The notes below the pieces were generated by a model. That model ran no database searches and had not been told where the DNA came from. It was given only the letters and a program-made list of their open reading frames with translations. From a virus: 34,214 nt of DNA. The translations under genes were made by a program, and so were the position numbers. Below are positions 7,198 through 13,275 of this stretch, one piece after another. Each line of letters opens with the position of its first letter. The first letter of the stretch is position 1. The stretch is taken from positions 1 through 34,214 of IMG/VR virus record IMGVR_UViG_3300013104_000054; one strand, 5' to 3'.

Positions 7198-7518
7198 ATG
7201 AGCAAAGTATCAAATGAATTGCCTGCAAGCGCTAGCAATAACGAATCGCTCATATTGCAAGCACTAAATTCTAGTAATCAACGTCACATTGCTGAATTGG
7301 TAAATATAGATGCTAGTACTTTATCAAGAATGAAAAATGATAAGAAATCCAATGGATTGACTGAGATTGAGTTTATTAGCTATTTGTTGGCAGTCATTGG
7401 TTTGAAGGTAGTGCCTGAGAGTGATGTGTATTGCTCACCAGAAATTGCCGAAGCAACAAGAGTGTATTTGGCACATGCATTCACTTCACCTGAGTACATG
7501 CGAATTTTATTCAAATAA
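7198..7518 (+). CDS. CII-like transcription activator
   Basis: A 106-residue protein with the phage CII fold: NQRHIAELVNIDASTLSRMKND is the DNA-binding helix-turn-helix, followed by a helix (TEIEFISYLLAVIGLKVV). CII activates the establishment promoter of the repressor at TTGC-N6-TTGC sites, and such a site lies in the first 41 bases of this very gene on the opposite strand. It follows the cro-like gene under PR with ribosome site AGGGA. The last ~25 residues (PEIAEATRVYLAHAFTSPEYMRILFK) differ from lambda CII and are less certain in role. Confidence 0.85.
   Translation: MSKVSNELPASASNNESLILQALNSSNQRHIAELVNIDASTLSRMKNDKKSNGLTEIEFISYLLAVIGLKVVPESDVYCSPEIAEATRVYLAHAFTSPEYMRILFK
7206..7238 (-). 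promoter_or_regulatory. PRE: CII-dependent promoter for the repressor
   Basis: The minus strand reads TTGCTAGCGCTTGC (7238-7225), an exact TTGC-N6-TTGC, then 13 bases, then GATACT (7211-7206) as a -10. The direct repeats flank the -35 position. It lies in the start of the cII-like gene and points leftward through cro to the repressor, as in lambda. Confidence 0.75.
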
Positions 7519-7550
7519 AAAACCACTACCTGCGGGAACAGGAGTGGTTT
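7519..7550. terminator. Terminator hairpin after the CII-like gene
   Basis: AAACCACT-A-CCTG pairs with CAGG-AGTGGTTT around CGGGAA. The T run (TTTTTTATTT) is on the minus strand, so it ends leftward transcription best; on the plus strand no T tract follows, and it would be weak. Confidence 0.6.
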
Positions 7551-7572
7551 CAATTCATTAATTTAGGAACCA

Positions 7573-7848
7573 ATGAATATGCAAACTAATTTATCAGAAC
7601 AACCAACCGAACTCAACTCACAAGAATTTGTAGTAGGTGACATGGTGGTTGTTAATGAAATGGATCATAACGAAATTTTTGAAGTATTTGGGTTTTACTA
7701 CAGCACCCCTAAACGACTTTTTGTGACGTCAGTGTGCGGGAAGCAGTTAGTTCTACCAGTTCAATTCTTTAGATCGGCATCAATTGCTGAGTTAGAGGCA
7801 AAACGTCGATTGAGTACAGAAGAGTTAGCACGGGCGGAGGTGTCATGA
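7573..7848 (+). CDS. Hypothetical early protein
   Basis: A 91-residue acidic protein. Residues ~17-65 look like a small SH3-like beta barrel (FVVGDMVVVNEM, EIFEVFGFYYSTPKRLFVTS), followed by a helix with ELEAKRRLSTEELARAE. A good ribosome site (AGGAACC) precedes the ATG. It is part of the PR operon and overlaps the next gene by 4 bases. The position just before the replication initiator is typical for small accessory early genes; no function can be assigned. Confidence 0.7.
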   Translation: MNMQTNLSEQPTELNSQEFVVGDMVVVNEMDHNEIFEVFGFYYSTPKRLFVTSVCGKQLVLPVQFFRSASIAELEAKRRLSTEELARAEVS

Positions 7849-8138
7849 ATCAGCAATTTAGACATCTTCCTGAACATAAACAGAGAGAAGGTATTCAGTC
7901 ATGGTATGAGCCTGCTCTTAATCTACTAAACAAAATGCTTGAACGAAACAAAGCAAATCTCCGTAAGCGTGGATACAACGAAGACAATGCAGCCATCACA
8001 CGTGAAGAGTTTAGACAGGAACTCGCTCGCTGCGGCCGCATTACTTTGTATTTGGCTGGGGAAATTGAAACGAGTTTGTATAAAGCTCGAAAGATTGAAT
8101 ACATGGGCGGATATGTAAAGCCTAAGGCTGGTGAGTAA
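7845..8138 (+). CDS. Hypothetical basic early protein
   Basis: A 97-residue basic helical protein (LNLLNKMLERNKANLRKRGY, TREEFRQELARCGRITLYLA). It has a strong GGAGG ribosome site inside the upstream gene and ATGA overlap there; its stop overlaps the initiator ATG by one base (TAATG). Its place immediately before the initiator suggests an accessory role in replication, but no motif shows this. Confidence 0.7.
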   Translation: MNQQFRHLPEHKQREGIQSWYEPALNLLNKMLERNKANLRKRGYNEDNAAITREEFRQELARCGRITLYLAGEIETSLYKARKIEYMGGYVKPKAGE

Positions 8139-9082
8139 TGAGTCTAGACGCAACCATTTGGGCTTTCAAAGCAGAGGTTAAAACCTCAAGTCAGAGACTC
8201 GTTTTGTTAGCTTTGGCTGATAGAGCGGGAGAGTCTCACAAGTGTTACCCAAGTATTAAACGTATGGTTAAAGACACTGTACTTAATCGCAAAACAGTAA
8301 TCAAAGTATTGGATGAACTTGAGTCAATTTCTTTAATTAGATTTACAGGTGAAATCACTGGAAATGGTGTGAAGGTTTACCAGTTAATTGGTGTGATGGG
8401 CCGTGAAGAAAATGATTTAACCAGTCCCAAAAAGGGGACTAGTACCAATAACGGAACTAGTTCCAATTTCGGTACTGGTTCCAAAAACGGTACTAGTACC
8501 AATAATGGGACTGCAACCAGTCCCAAAAACGGTACCGAGACCAGTCCCAATATTGGGACACAGAACCTATCAGGGAATCTATCAATAGAATCTAAAAATA
8601 AAAAAACATGGTTGAGTTTAAAAAAACTTGGTGAAGAAATTCGTTTGGCAACTGATCAGGAAACTTACGAGCAGATCAAAAACGCGAATTGGTTCGATCG
8701 GGAGTTACGAGCGTTTGAACTCTACAACGCCGAGAAGAATCTTTGTGATGAACTCATGCATTACCACTTTGCAGATTGGTTGATCAACGCATGTGGGAAA
8801 TACCAATCACGTGAACAATCTAAAAACTCAAAAGCTGCAACACAGGTTCGAGTCCCGCAGGGGGAATCAAACACACTAAGTTCAAAACAGATTTACTCAT
8901 TTGCTCAAAAACTTTCTGTTCATCCAGAGTTTGCAAGTAAATATGCGGAAGGGAATGAAAGCTACGATCAATTAGCTGCTCGTATCGCAGTAAAGCTTAC
9001 TGATCCTGAGCAACAACAAACATTGATGCCTTACCTAATTCAAGTGGGCTTTCAACCTAAAGGAAAAGGAGAGGCGGCATGA
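8138..9082 (+). CDS. Replication initiator (HTH_36 type) carrying iterons
   Basis: A 314-residue phage O-like initiator. The N-terminal ~85 residues form a winged helix of the HTH_36 type (SSQRLVLLALADRAGE, CYPSIKRMVKDTVLNRKTV, LDELESISLIRFTG). Residues ~96-142 are a low-complexity linker of repeats ending in -GT (such as STNNGT and SPKNGT). They are encoded by seven palindromic iterons, the likely replication origin. The C-terminal part (~165-230, WFDRELRAFELYNAEKNL, FADWLINACGKYQ) resembles helicase-loader or DnaT-like segments. As with lambda O, the protein probably binds the iterons in its own gene. No separate helicase or loader gene is seen nearby. Confidence 0.85.
   Translation: MSLDATIWAFKAEVKTSSQRLVLLALADRAGESHKCYPSIKRMVKDTVLNRKTVIKVLDELESISLIRFTGEITGNGVKVYQLIGVMGREENDLTSPKKGTSTNNGTSSNFGTGSKNGTSTNNGTATSPKNGTETSPNIGTQNLSGNLSIESKNKKTWLSLKKLGEEIRLATDQETYEQIKNANWFDRELRAFELYNAEKNLCDELMHYHFADWLINACGKYQSREQSKNSKAATQVRVPQGESNTLSSKQIYSFAQKLSVHPEFASKYAEGNESYDQLAARIAVKLTDPEQQQTLMPYLIQVGFQPKGKGEAA
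8424..8559. repeat. Seven-iteron array, candidate replication origin
   Basis: Seven 16-bp palindromic units of the form GTNCC-N6-GGNAC start at 8424, 8442, 8460, 8478, 8496, 8520 and 8544. The step is exactly 18 bp for the first five and then 24 bp twice. The spacers are mostly A/T. An A/T-rich, A-tract stretch (about 8579-8632) follows and would suit an unwinding element. The array lies inside the initiator gene, as ori lies in lambda O. Confidence 0.82.
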
Positions 9083-9546
9083 ATACTATGACTAAAAATA
9101 AGTTATTTGGCTTAGCTGATGATCGAACTGATGTTTGGGCGACGCCCCAAGATTTTTTCGAAAAATTGGATCGAGTTTTTAACTTTGATTTAGATGTTTG
9201 TGCTCTTCCTGATAATGCTAAATGTGAACGCTTTTTCACACCTGATATCGATGGTTTAAATCAAGAGTGGTCTGGCACCTGTTGGATGAATCCACCTTAC
9301 GGTAAGGAAATCATAGATTGGGTAGCTAAAGCTGCGGAAACAGCAAGTAAAGGGCATACGGTGGTGGCATTAGTTCCTGTAAGAACGGATGCACGTTGGT
9401 TTCAAGATTACTGCTTAGGCAGGGAAATTCATTTTATTCGCGGACGTTTAAAGTTTGGTAATTCTAAAACAAATGCTCCTTTTGGGTGCTGTGTTGTGGT
9501 GTTTAGACCAAGTCTTATTGATGTCAATTGGGAGAAGTTAGCATGA
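9079..9546 (+). CDS. Phage DNA N6-adenine methyltransferase (Dam family)
   Basis: A 155-residue member of the phage DNA N-6-adenine-methyltransferase family (PF05869 type). It opens with the characteristic DVWATPQDFF (18-27) and FDLDVCA (36-42). The catalytic NPPY is at 71-74, and the conserved ALVPVRTDARWF lies near 106. It transfers methyl from S-adenosylmethionine to adenine in DNA, which can protect phage DNA or mark replication. It overlaps the initiator stop by 4 bases (ATGA). A start at Met4 is possible. Length is normal for this short family. Confidence 0.88.
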   Translation: MNTMTKNKLFGLADDRTDVWATPQDFFEKLDRVFNFDLDVCALPDNAKCERFFTPDIDGLNQEWSGTCWMNPPYGKEIIDWVAKAAETASKGHTVVALVPVRTDARWFQDYCLGREIHFIRGRLKFGNSKTNAPFGCCVVVFRPSLIDVNWEKLA

Positions 9547-9653
9547 ATAAATTCGAAATTTTGGCTTGGGCAATGCTCATATCAACCGTAACTAGTGTCA
9601 TCTGTGGTGTTGTAGTGCTTTGGTGGCATACGCGCAAGGAGGCAATCGAGTAG
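9543..9653 (+). CDS. 36-residue single-span membrane protein
   Basis: This tiny frame starts in the stop of the methylase gene (ATGA) and ends sharing a base with the GTG of the nuclease-like gene (TAGTG). Its product (MNKFEILAWAMLISTVTSVI, then CGVVVLWWHTRKEAIE) is one hydrophobic segment (about 8-29) with a basic tail. The tight coupling at both ends argues that it is real. A similar role for other tiny phage membrane peptides is unknown. Confidence 0.6.
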   Translation: MNKFEILAWAMLISTVTSVICGVVVLWWHTRKEAIE

Positions 9654-10045
9654 TGAGTTCAATAAGTCTTGCTGAATATCGTGGATTATTTCCTATTCAG
9701 AAAAATAAAAAGCGCCGTTCAGCAAAGCAAACAAGAGAACCAAGTGTAGGGGAAGTTGTATTAGCAACACACTTAAGAGCATGCAAGATCGATTTTGAGC
9801 AGGAATACAAATTCCATCCAAAACGTAAATGGAGAGCAGATTTTTTAATTACAGGAAAAAAGATACTTATTGAAGTTGAAGGCGGAATCTGGAGCGGAGG
9901 CCGTCATACGAGGGGCAAAGGTTATCTAGGAGACATGGAGAAATACAACGAAGCCGCAATGATGGGTTTTACAGTTTTAAGGTTTAGTACAGAGCTAGTT
10001 AAAGCAGGCGTGGCGATTAAACAAATTGAGCAATTGGTGGGATGA
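9653..10045 (+). CDS. Putative small nuclease (DUF559/Vsr-like fold)
   Basis: The GTG at 9653 has an ideal ribosome site (AAGGAGG) 10 bases upstream and gives 130 residues; a longer frame from a TTG at 9620 lies inside the preceding gene. The core WRADF (60-64), ILIEVEGG (71-78) and WSGGRH (80-85) resembles PD-(D/E)xK or Vsr/DUF559-type endonucleases, with D63, E74 and possibly E34 as metal ligands. The C-terminal GFTVLRFSTE is the strand common to that fold. In other phages this spot holds Holliday-junction resolvases such as RusA, so DNA-branch cleavage is a reasonable guess. A paralogue lies at 13986. Confidence 0.7.
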   Translation: MSSISLAEYRGLFPIQKNKKRRSAKQTREPSVGEVVLATHLRACKIDFEQEYKFHPKRKWRADFLITGKKILIEVEGGIWSGGRHTRGKGYLGDMEKYNEAAMMGFTVLRFSTELVKAGVAIKQIEQLVG

Positions 10046-10551
10046 AAATGAATATGCCAGTACAACACATTTTACAAGCGGTCGATTGGTCTAAATACAG
10101 TTTTGAAGAGTGGTGTCGTCAATTAGGAGCATGGCTCAACGGTGATACTGAAACAATGGTTAAAATTGTTAAAACCATGCCAACTAAACGCATCACTCAA
10201 AAACAACGTGAAAAATTAATGGCTATGTACATGAGTGATGAAACTTTAAAAGATCGCTTGTGTACTCGCCGTAAGGGTACTTGCTGTCAATTAAATGATA
10301 ATGAAGCACGTGCAATCCATAGATTGTTAATTGATCTACAATCTATAGATGATGAGATTCTTCAGGAATGGATTGGAGCAATCTGGTGGCATTATGTGAT
10401 GGGTGAGTCCATTCGGGATATTGCGAAGAGCAATGATACATATGGTTCACAAATCCAACAGGATATTAAATGTGGTTTAGCCTTTATCAAATCACGTTAT
10501 CCACATTTTCAAATTGAAAAATTTATAAAGATAACAAAAGAGGAGAATTAA
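10042..10551 (+). CDS. Q-like late antitermination protein (putative)
   Basis: A 169-residue protein, last gene of the rightward early operon and directly before a promoter-plus-terminator leader, the exact place of Q in lambdoid phages. The C-terminal part has a sigma-like helix-turn-helix (IRDIAKSNDTYGSQIQQDIK) preceded by LQEWIGAIWWHYVMGES, as in Q proteins of the phage 82 kind. The N-terminal part is Lys/Arg-rich (PTKRITQKQREKLMAMYM) with a cysteine cluster (CTRRKGTCC). It overlaps the nuclease stop by 4 bases. The Q role is inferred from position and HTH; I see no decisive motif. Confidence 0.65.
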   Translation: MKMNMPVQHILQAVDWSKYSFEEWCRQLGAWLNGDTETMVKIVKTMPTKRITQKQREKLMAMYMSDETLKDRLCTRRKGTCCQLNDNEARAIHRLLIDLQSIDDEILQEWIGAIWWHYVMGESIRDIAKSNDTYGSQIQQDIKCGLAFIKSRYPHFQIEKFIKITKEEN

Positions 10552-10556
10552 TCTTC

Positions 10557-10585
10557 TTGACTGTAAATACAGGGTATGGCATATT
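10557..10585 (+). promoter_or_regulatory. Candidate late promoter (PR'-like)
   Basis: TTGACT (10557-10562), a 17-base spacer and CATATT (10580-10585) lie directly after the Q-like gene. Transcription would start near 10592 and meet a leader hairpin and a terminator within 60 bases. This promoter-terminator arrangement is the hallmark of Q-controlled late transcription. Confidence 0.6.
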
Positions 10586-10593
10586 CGTGATAT

Positions 10594-10652
10594 AGTGTTC
10601 AAAGTGTAATTGAAACACTGGTATTAAAGCTCATCAAACGATGGGCTTTTTT
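10594..10652 (+). terminator. Late leader hairpin and terminator (tR'-like)
   Basis: First hairpin: AGTGTTCAA (10594-10602) with TTGAAACACT (10610-10619), one bulged base. Second: AGCTCATC-AAAC-GATGGGCT (10628-10647) followed by TTTTTTA, a standard intrinsic terminator. The same 20-base terminator core recurs at 11351-11370. Confidence 0.75.
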
Positions 10653-10716
10653 ATTTTCTTAAAATAACAACCTGATATAATTTAAATAACAAGTAGAACT
10701 AAGAGGCTTTTGAGAT

Positions 10717-11247
10717 TTGGATTCATTTTTTAAAATTAGTTTAGAGATTTTTAAGGTACTAACACCTTTTATTATTTCGTTAATTGTTTACTTAATTTGG
10801 CATAAGCAAAAAGAAAAAGAGGTTATTGCAACAGAAGCTAAGAATTCAATTGCTTTATTAAATGTAATGAGCACAAAGACGGATGAGTTATATCAATTAA
10901 TGGGCGCTATGATTGATACATTTCCCCCTATTAATCCTACTAAAGAAATGCTCAAAAACTTTAATGATAAAATAGATGAATTAGACAAAAAAAGGTTAGA
11001 AATATTTTATTCAGCTCTTTTTATCTGTGATGCTAAAAAGGATGTACCATTAGAAACTTATTTCGTGGAACAAGATTACGCATTTAAATCAACTATATCA
11101 AAGCTTAGAATTTTTTCTCAGGAAATAACCACTATAGAAGATGTTAATGAAACGAAACAATTAGCATTTGATTTTAATTATGCTTTGATAAGGGATAATT
11201 ATGCATATAAAAGAATTCTGTTGGAGATTGCATTGTACAGAAAATAG
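10717..11247 (+). CDS. Membrane-anchored moron protein
   Basis: A 176-residue protein from a TTG start (AGAGG 10 bases upstream). One transmembrane segment lies at about 9-28 (LEIFKVLTPFIISLIVYLIW), followed at once by a basic stretch (HKQKEKE) and a helical cytoplasmic part with no enzyme motif. It lies alone between two copies of the same terminator, is AT-rich and has no structural role in related phages. These traits fit a moron expressed independently of the lytic genes. Superinfection exclusion is possible but unproven. Its layout resembles the protein at 23512. Confidence 0.65.
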   Translation: MDSFFKISLEIFKVLTPFIISLIVYLIWHKQKEKEVIATEAKNSIALLNVMSTKTDELYQLMGAMIDTFPPINPTKEMLKNFNDKIDELDKKRLEIFYSALFICDAKKDVPLETYFVEQDYAFKSTISKLRIFSQEITTIEDVNETKQLAFDFNYALIRDNYAYKRILLEIALYRK

Positions 11248-11350
11248 TTGGAAAATAGTTTTATTGTTATAAATCAGTGTTATATTATGTATTTGATCAA
11301 CGTTGCAGTTCACTAAATAGATTAAAGATAACTAAGTTATATTTATAAAT

Positions 11351-11376
11351 AGCTCATCAAACGATGGGCTATTTTA
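11351..11376 (+). terminator. Terminator, copy of the late leader terminator
   Basis: AGCTCATCAAACGATGGGCT (11351-11370) is identical to 10628-10647 and is followed by ATTTTATT. It closes the moron unit at 10717-11247. Confidence 0.75.
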
Positions 11377-11421
11377 TTGTCTATGTTATATTTATCTTGA
11401 TAGATATAAGAGATTTAAGCC

Positions 11422-11619
11422 ATGGATATGGAAGAATACTATTTAGAATTTCCAGATCAAAATCCTGAAAACTTTGATGAGAATGGTAATTTAAAGGAAG
11501 AGGTAGCAATAGAAATAGCTTTAGAGAGAGATTTTTTCTATCTTGAAAAATTGCAGAAGGTAAAAGACATTCGTGAAGAACAGAAAGCTCTTTTACAAAA
11601 ACATAAAGGTCTTAAATAA
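11422..11619 (+). CDS. Small acidic protein
   Basis: A 65-residue protein, acidic in its first half (EEYYLEFPDQNPENFDENGN) and basic in its last (EEQKALLQKHKGLK), probably all helical after residue 25. It stands alone between two terminators and has a weak ribosome site (AGAG). I recognise no family. Confidence 0.55.
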   Translation: MDMEEYYLEFPDQNPENFDENGNLKEEVAIEIALERDFFYLEKLQKVKDIREEQKALLQKHKGLK

Positions 11620-11631
11620 TCCTCAAAATAC

Positions 11632-11649
11632 CTCCTTCGGGAGTTTTTC
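11632..11649 (+). terminator. Intrinsic terminator
   Basis: CTCC-TTCG-GGAG (11632-11643) with TTTTTCT following; a short stem closed by a stable UUCG-type loop. Confidence 0.7.
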
Positions 11650-11690
11650 TTTCATGTTATAGTCCAGCCTAATTAAAACTGGTCACTTAA

Positions 11691-11921
11691 ATGAATATCT
11701 GTATTGGCGGTGATTTAGACGGTGAAGTTGTAAATAACCGTGAAGGTACTTTCTTTGAAGCAAGTACAATTGATTCAAGTAAGCAATCAACCTATAACAG
11801 CCAGAGTTATAGAATTGGTGAAAATACATATCGGTTTTGGCTTTGTGCAGAATTGCCGTATATGGAAACAACAGAAATAGCCAGTAAGCATTTAGCTGAA
11901 AAATACAAATACCTTTCTTAA
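11691..11921 (+). CDS. Hypothetical small protein
   Basis: A 76-residue protein starting MNICIGGDLDGEVV, with strand-forming segments (YRIGENTYRFWLCAELPYME) and a C-terminal helix (TEIASKHLAEKYKYL). The MNICIGGDLDG opening is common in small Acinetobacter phage proteins of unknown function. No clear ribosome site is visible. It is closed by its own terminator and so is a separate unit from its neighbours. Confidence 0.6.
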   Translation: MNICIGGDLDGEVVNNREGTFFEASTIDSSKQSTYNSQSYRIGENTYRFWLCAELPYMETTEIASKHLAEKYKYLS

Positions 11922-11941
11922 ATTTAATTTTCTGAATTCCA

Positions 11942-11966
11942 AGCCCACCTAATGGTGGGTTTTTTA
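11942..11966 (+). terminator. Intrinsic terminator
   Basis: CCCACC-TAAT-GGTGGG followed by TTTTTTATTTT. Confidence 0.8.
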
Positions 11967-11987
11967 TTTTCCATTTTCTACCACCCA

Positions 11988-12021
11988 AGCCCTATCAATT
12001 AAAAATGATAGGGCTTTTTTT
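11988..12021 (+). terminator. Intrinsic terminator directly before the next gene
   Basis: AGCCCTATCA (11988-11997) pairs with TGATAGGGCT (12006-12015), followed by a run of T. It ends 15 bases before the next start codon, so that gene can be reached only by readthrough or antitermination. Confidence 0.82.
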
Positions 12022-12035
12022 ATGAGGAAACCTTA

Positions 12036-12641
12036 ATGGTTACTACTCCAAAGCAAGCAACAATCGAAACTTTAACTGACACAAACTTGCCAGCAGGTCA
12101 TACGGTATTGGTAAAGATTGCCGATACGACTAGCTATGACCAAGTGCTGAGTAATGTTGAGGCAATTAATGCATTACCCGGCTTTACTGTCATTGGTGTA
12201 ACAAGTCTTCCGAATCCTCCAGCTTCTGACTGGTATTTGGATAACTGTACATTTGAAAATGGTGTTTTAACTCCAGTAGGTGAGCCGTTAGATTTCGGTA
12301 CACCTGAAGCACCACTGATTATGTACGGTTATCATGCAGCGACTAAAGCTAATATTGGCGATACGCTTGAAGTTGTGGCTGAGAATTTCTTAAGTGCTAC
12401 AGGTAATGTCCATAGCGGTGTTCGTTTGCAGACTACATTCGATAGCTATGATTTAGGTGGTTCGAATATTGGTTATAACAATACTGTAGATGGCAATAAC
12501 GACTTCTTTTCATTGTTAGATACTTTGTTCCAAACGCAAGCTTTGCCAGTTAAGTATTCAATGAAATACGTCTCTGCTACAGAAATTGAGCATGTGATTA
12601 CTTCGGTTGATGGTTTAACTGAAATTCATCGTTATAACTAG
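12036..12641 (+). CDS. Hypothetical beta-rich protein ending at an amber codon
   Basis: A 201-residue protein with ribosome site AGGAAAC. The N-terminal ~60 residues form a short domain (GHTVLVKIADTTSYDQVLSN, GFTVIGVTSLPNPPA). The remainder is beta-rich and low in Lys, like a virion surface or decoration domain (APLIMYGYHAATKANIGDTL, NVHSGVRLQTTFDSYDLGGS). The frame stops at a TAG, but beyond it 34 more sense codons run on in frame with the same composition. The present stop therefore looks like a recent nonsense mutation or a suppressible stop. No signal peptide. Function unknown. Confidence 0.65.
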   Translation: MVTTPKQATIETLTDTNLPAGHTVLVKIADTTSYDQVLSNVEAINALPGFTVIGVTSLPNPPASDWYLDNCTFENGVLTPVGEPLDFGTPEAPLIMYGYHAATKANIGDTLEVVAENFLSATGNVHSGVRLQTTFDSYDLGGSNIGYNNTVDGNNDFFSLLDTLFQTQALPVKYSMKYVSATEIEHVITSVDGLTEIHRYN

Positions 12642-12746
12642 ACTATTCCAGCTTTCTCAGAAGACGTTTACTTCAATATCACTCTTGTTTGCCAAAATAG
12701 TGATGAAGTGATTCCAACGACTATTAATGTGATTCGAGCTGTTTAA
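12642..12746 (+). other. In-frame continuation after the amber stop
   Basis: Thirty-four codons after the TAG at 12639-12641 encode TIPAFSEDVYFNITLVCQ and then NSDEVIPTTINVIRAV, ending in TAA. The strand-like pattern matches a C-terminal beta domain, and a terminator follows the second stop rather than the first. The intact ancestor was probably about 236 residues. Confidence 0.6.
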
Positions 12747-12769
12747 TAATTATTAAAAAGCAGAATTTG

Positions 12770-12805
12770 AGCTCCACTTGATTAGCTGATTGAGTGGGGC
12801 TTTTT
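12770..12805 (+). terminator. Intrinsic terminator
   Basis: AGCTCCACT pairs with AGTGGGGCT (one G-T pair) around a 14-base loop, then TTTTT. Confidence 0.75.
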
Positions 12806-12886
12806 AAATAAGTAACTCAAAATATGATATATAAATTAATCTTTATATCCATAATTACTAAAGTAAGAAAGTTTGTTAGTTAAATG

Positions 12887-12943
12887 TTCGATAAGCCATA
12901 TCGAATGTTGTAATTAGAAGAAGAAGAAATTTTTTGATATCTT
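12887..12943 (+). promoter_or_regulatory. Inverted repeat and extended -10 promoter of the 12974 gene
   Basis: TTCGATA-AGCCA-TATCGAA (12887-12905) is a perfect 7-bp inverted repeat and a possible operator. TGATATCTT (12935-12943) is an extended -10 within TTTTTTGATATCTTT, a 15-mer that also occurs before the accessory cassette at 29264-29278. Transcription would start near 12950. Confidence 0.45.
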
Positions 12944-12973
12944 TTATTAAATATGAATTATTTGGAAAATTTT

Positions 12974-13213
12974 ATGAATTACAAAGTGAATGAGTTGATT
13001 CTGGCAAGAAGAGATAAGGATTTAAAGTTTGTATTTGAAGTATTAATGAAGAATGTAGAAAACGATCATTACTTAATAAATCCAAATGTAAAATACAAAA
13101 TTGATGATTATCACGATGCTGTTTTTTACTTCGAGTTTGATGGTGATTTAAGCAAGCAAGATGAATTAGATCTTGATGCTGCATGGAGAGATTTCTGCAG
13201 CAAGAATGTTTGA
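12974..13213 (+). CDS. Hypothetical small acidic protein
   Basis: A 79-residue protein (MNYKVNELILARRDKDLKFV, then DDYHDAVFYFEFDGDLSK). The ATG at 12953 is in frame, but it lies about 3 bases after the predicted transcript start and has no ribosome site. The ATG at 12974 has GGA 8 bases upstream and is preferred. The C-terminal ~40 residues are acidic. It is a single-gene unit that converges with the minus-strand gene at 13276. No family recognised. Confidence 0.58.
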   Translation: MNYKVNELILARRDKDLKFVFEVLMKNVENDHYLINPNVKYKIDDYHDAVFYFEFDGDLSKQDELDLDAAWRDFCSKNV

Positions 13214-13237
13214 AAAAAACCACGAATCTATAAAAGT

Positions 13238-13266
13238 AGATATGATTGTTAAATACAACCATATCT
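13238..13266. repeat. Dyad between convergent genes
   Basis: AGATATGATTGT (13238-13249) and ACAACCATATCT (13255-13266) pair over 12 positions with one mismatch. There is no T run on either side. It lies exactly between convergent genes and may slow polymerases from both directions or protect RNA ends. Confidence 0.55.
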
Positions 13267-13275
13267 AATGAAAGA

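Noticed and set aside
8424-8559. CRISPR array
   Set aside because: The units are 16-bp palindromes with 2-8 bp between them, inside a coding frame; there are no spacers of CRISPR length. They are iterons.
9057-9239. Minus-strand 60-codon frame opposite the methylase
   Set aside because: Antisense shadow of a conserved gene, no supporting signals.
9620-9652. TTG start that extends the nuclease-like protein by 11 residues
   Set aside because: The GTG at 9653 has AAGGAGG at ideal distance; the TTG lies in the preceding gene without a ribosome site.
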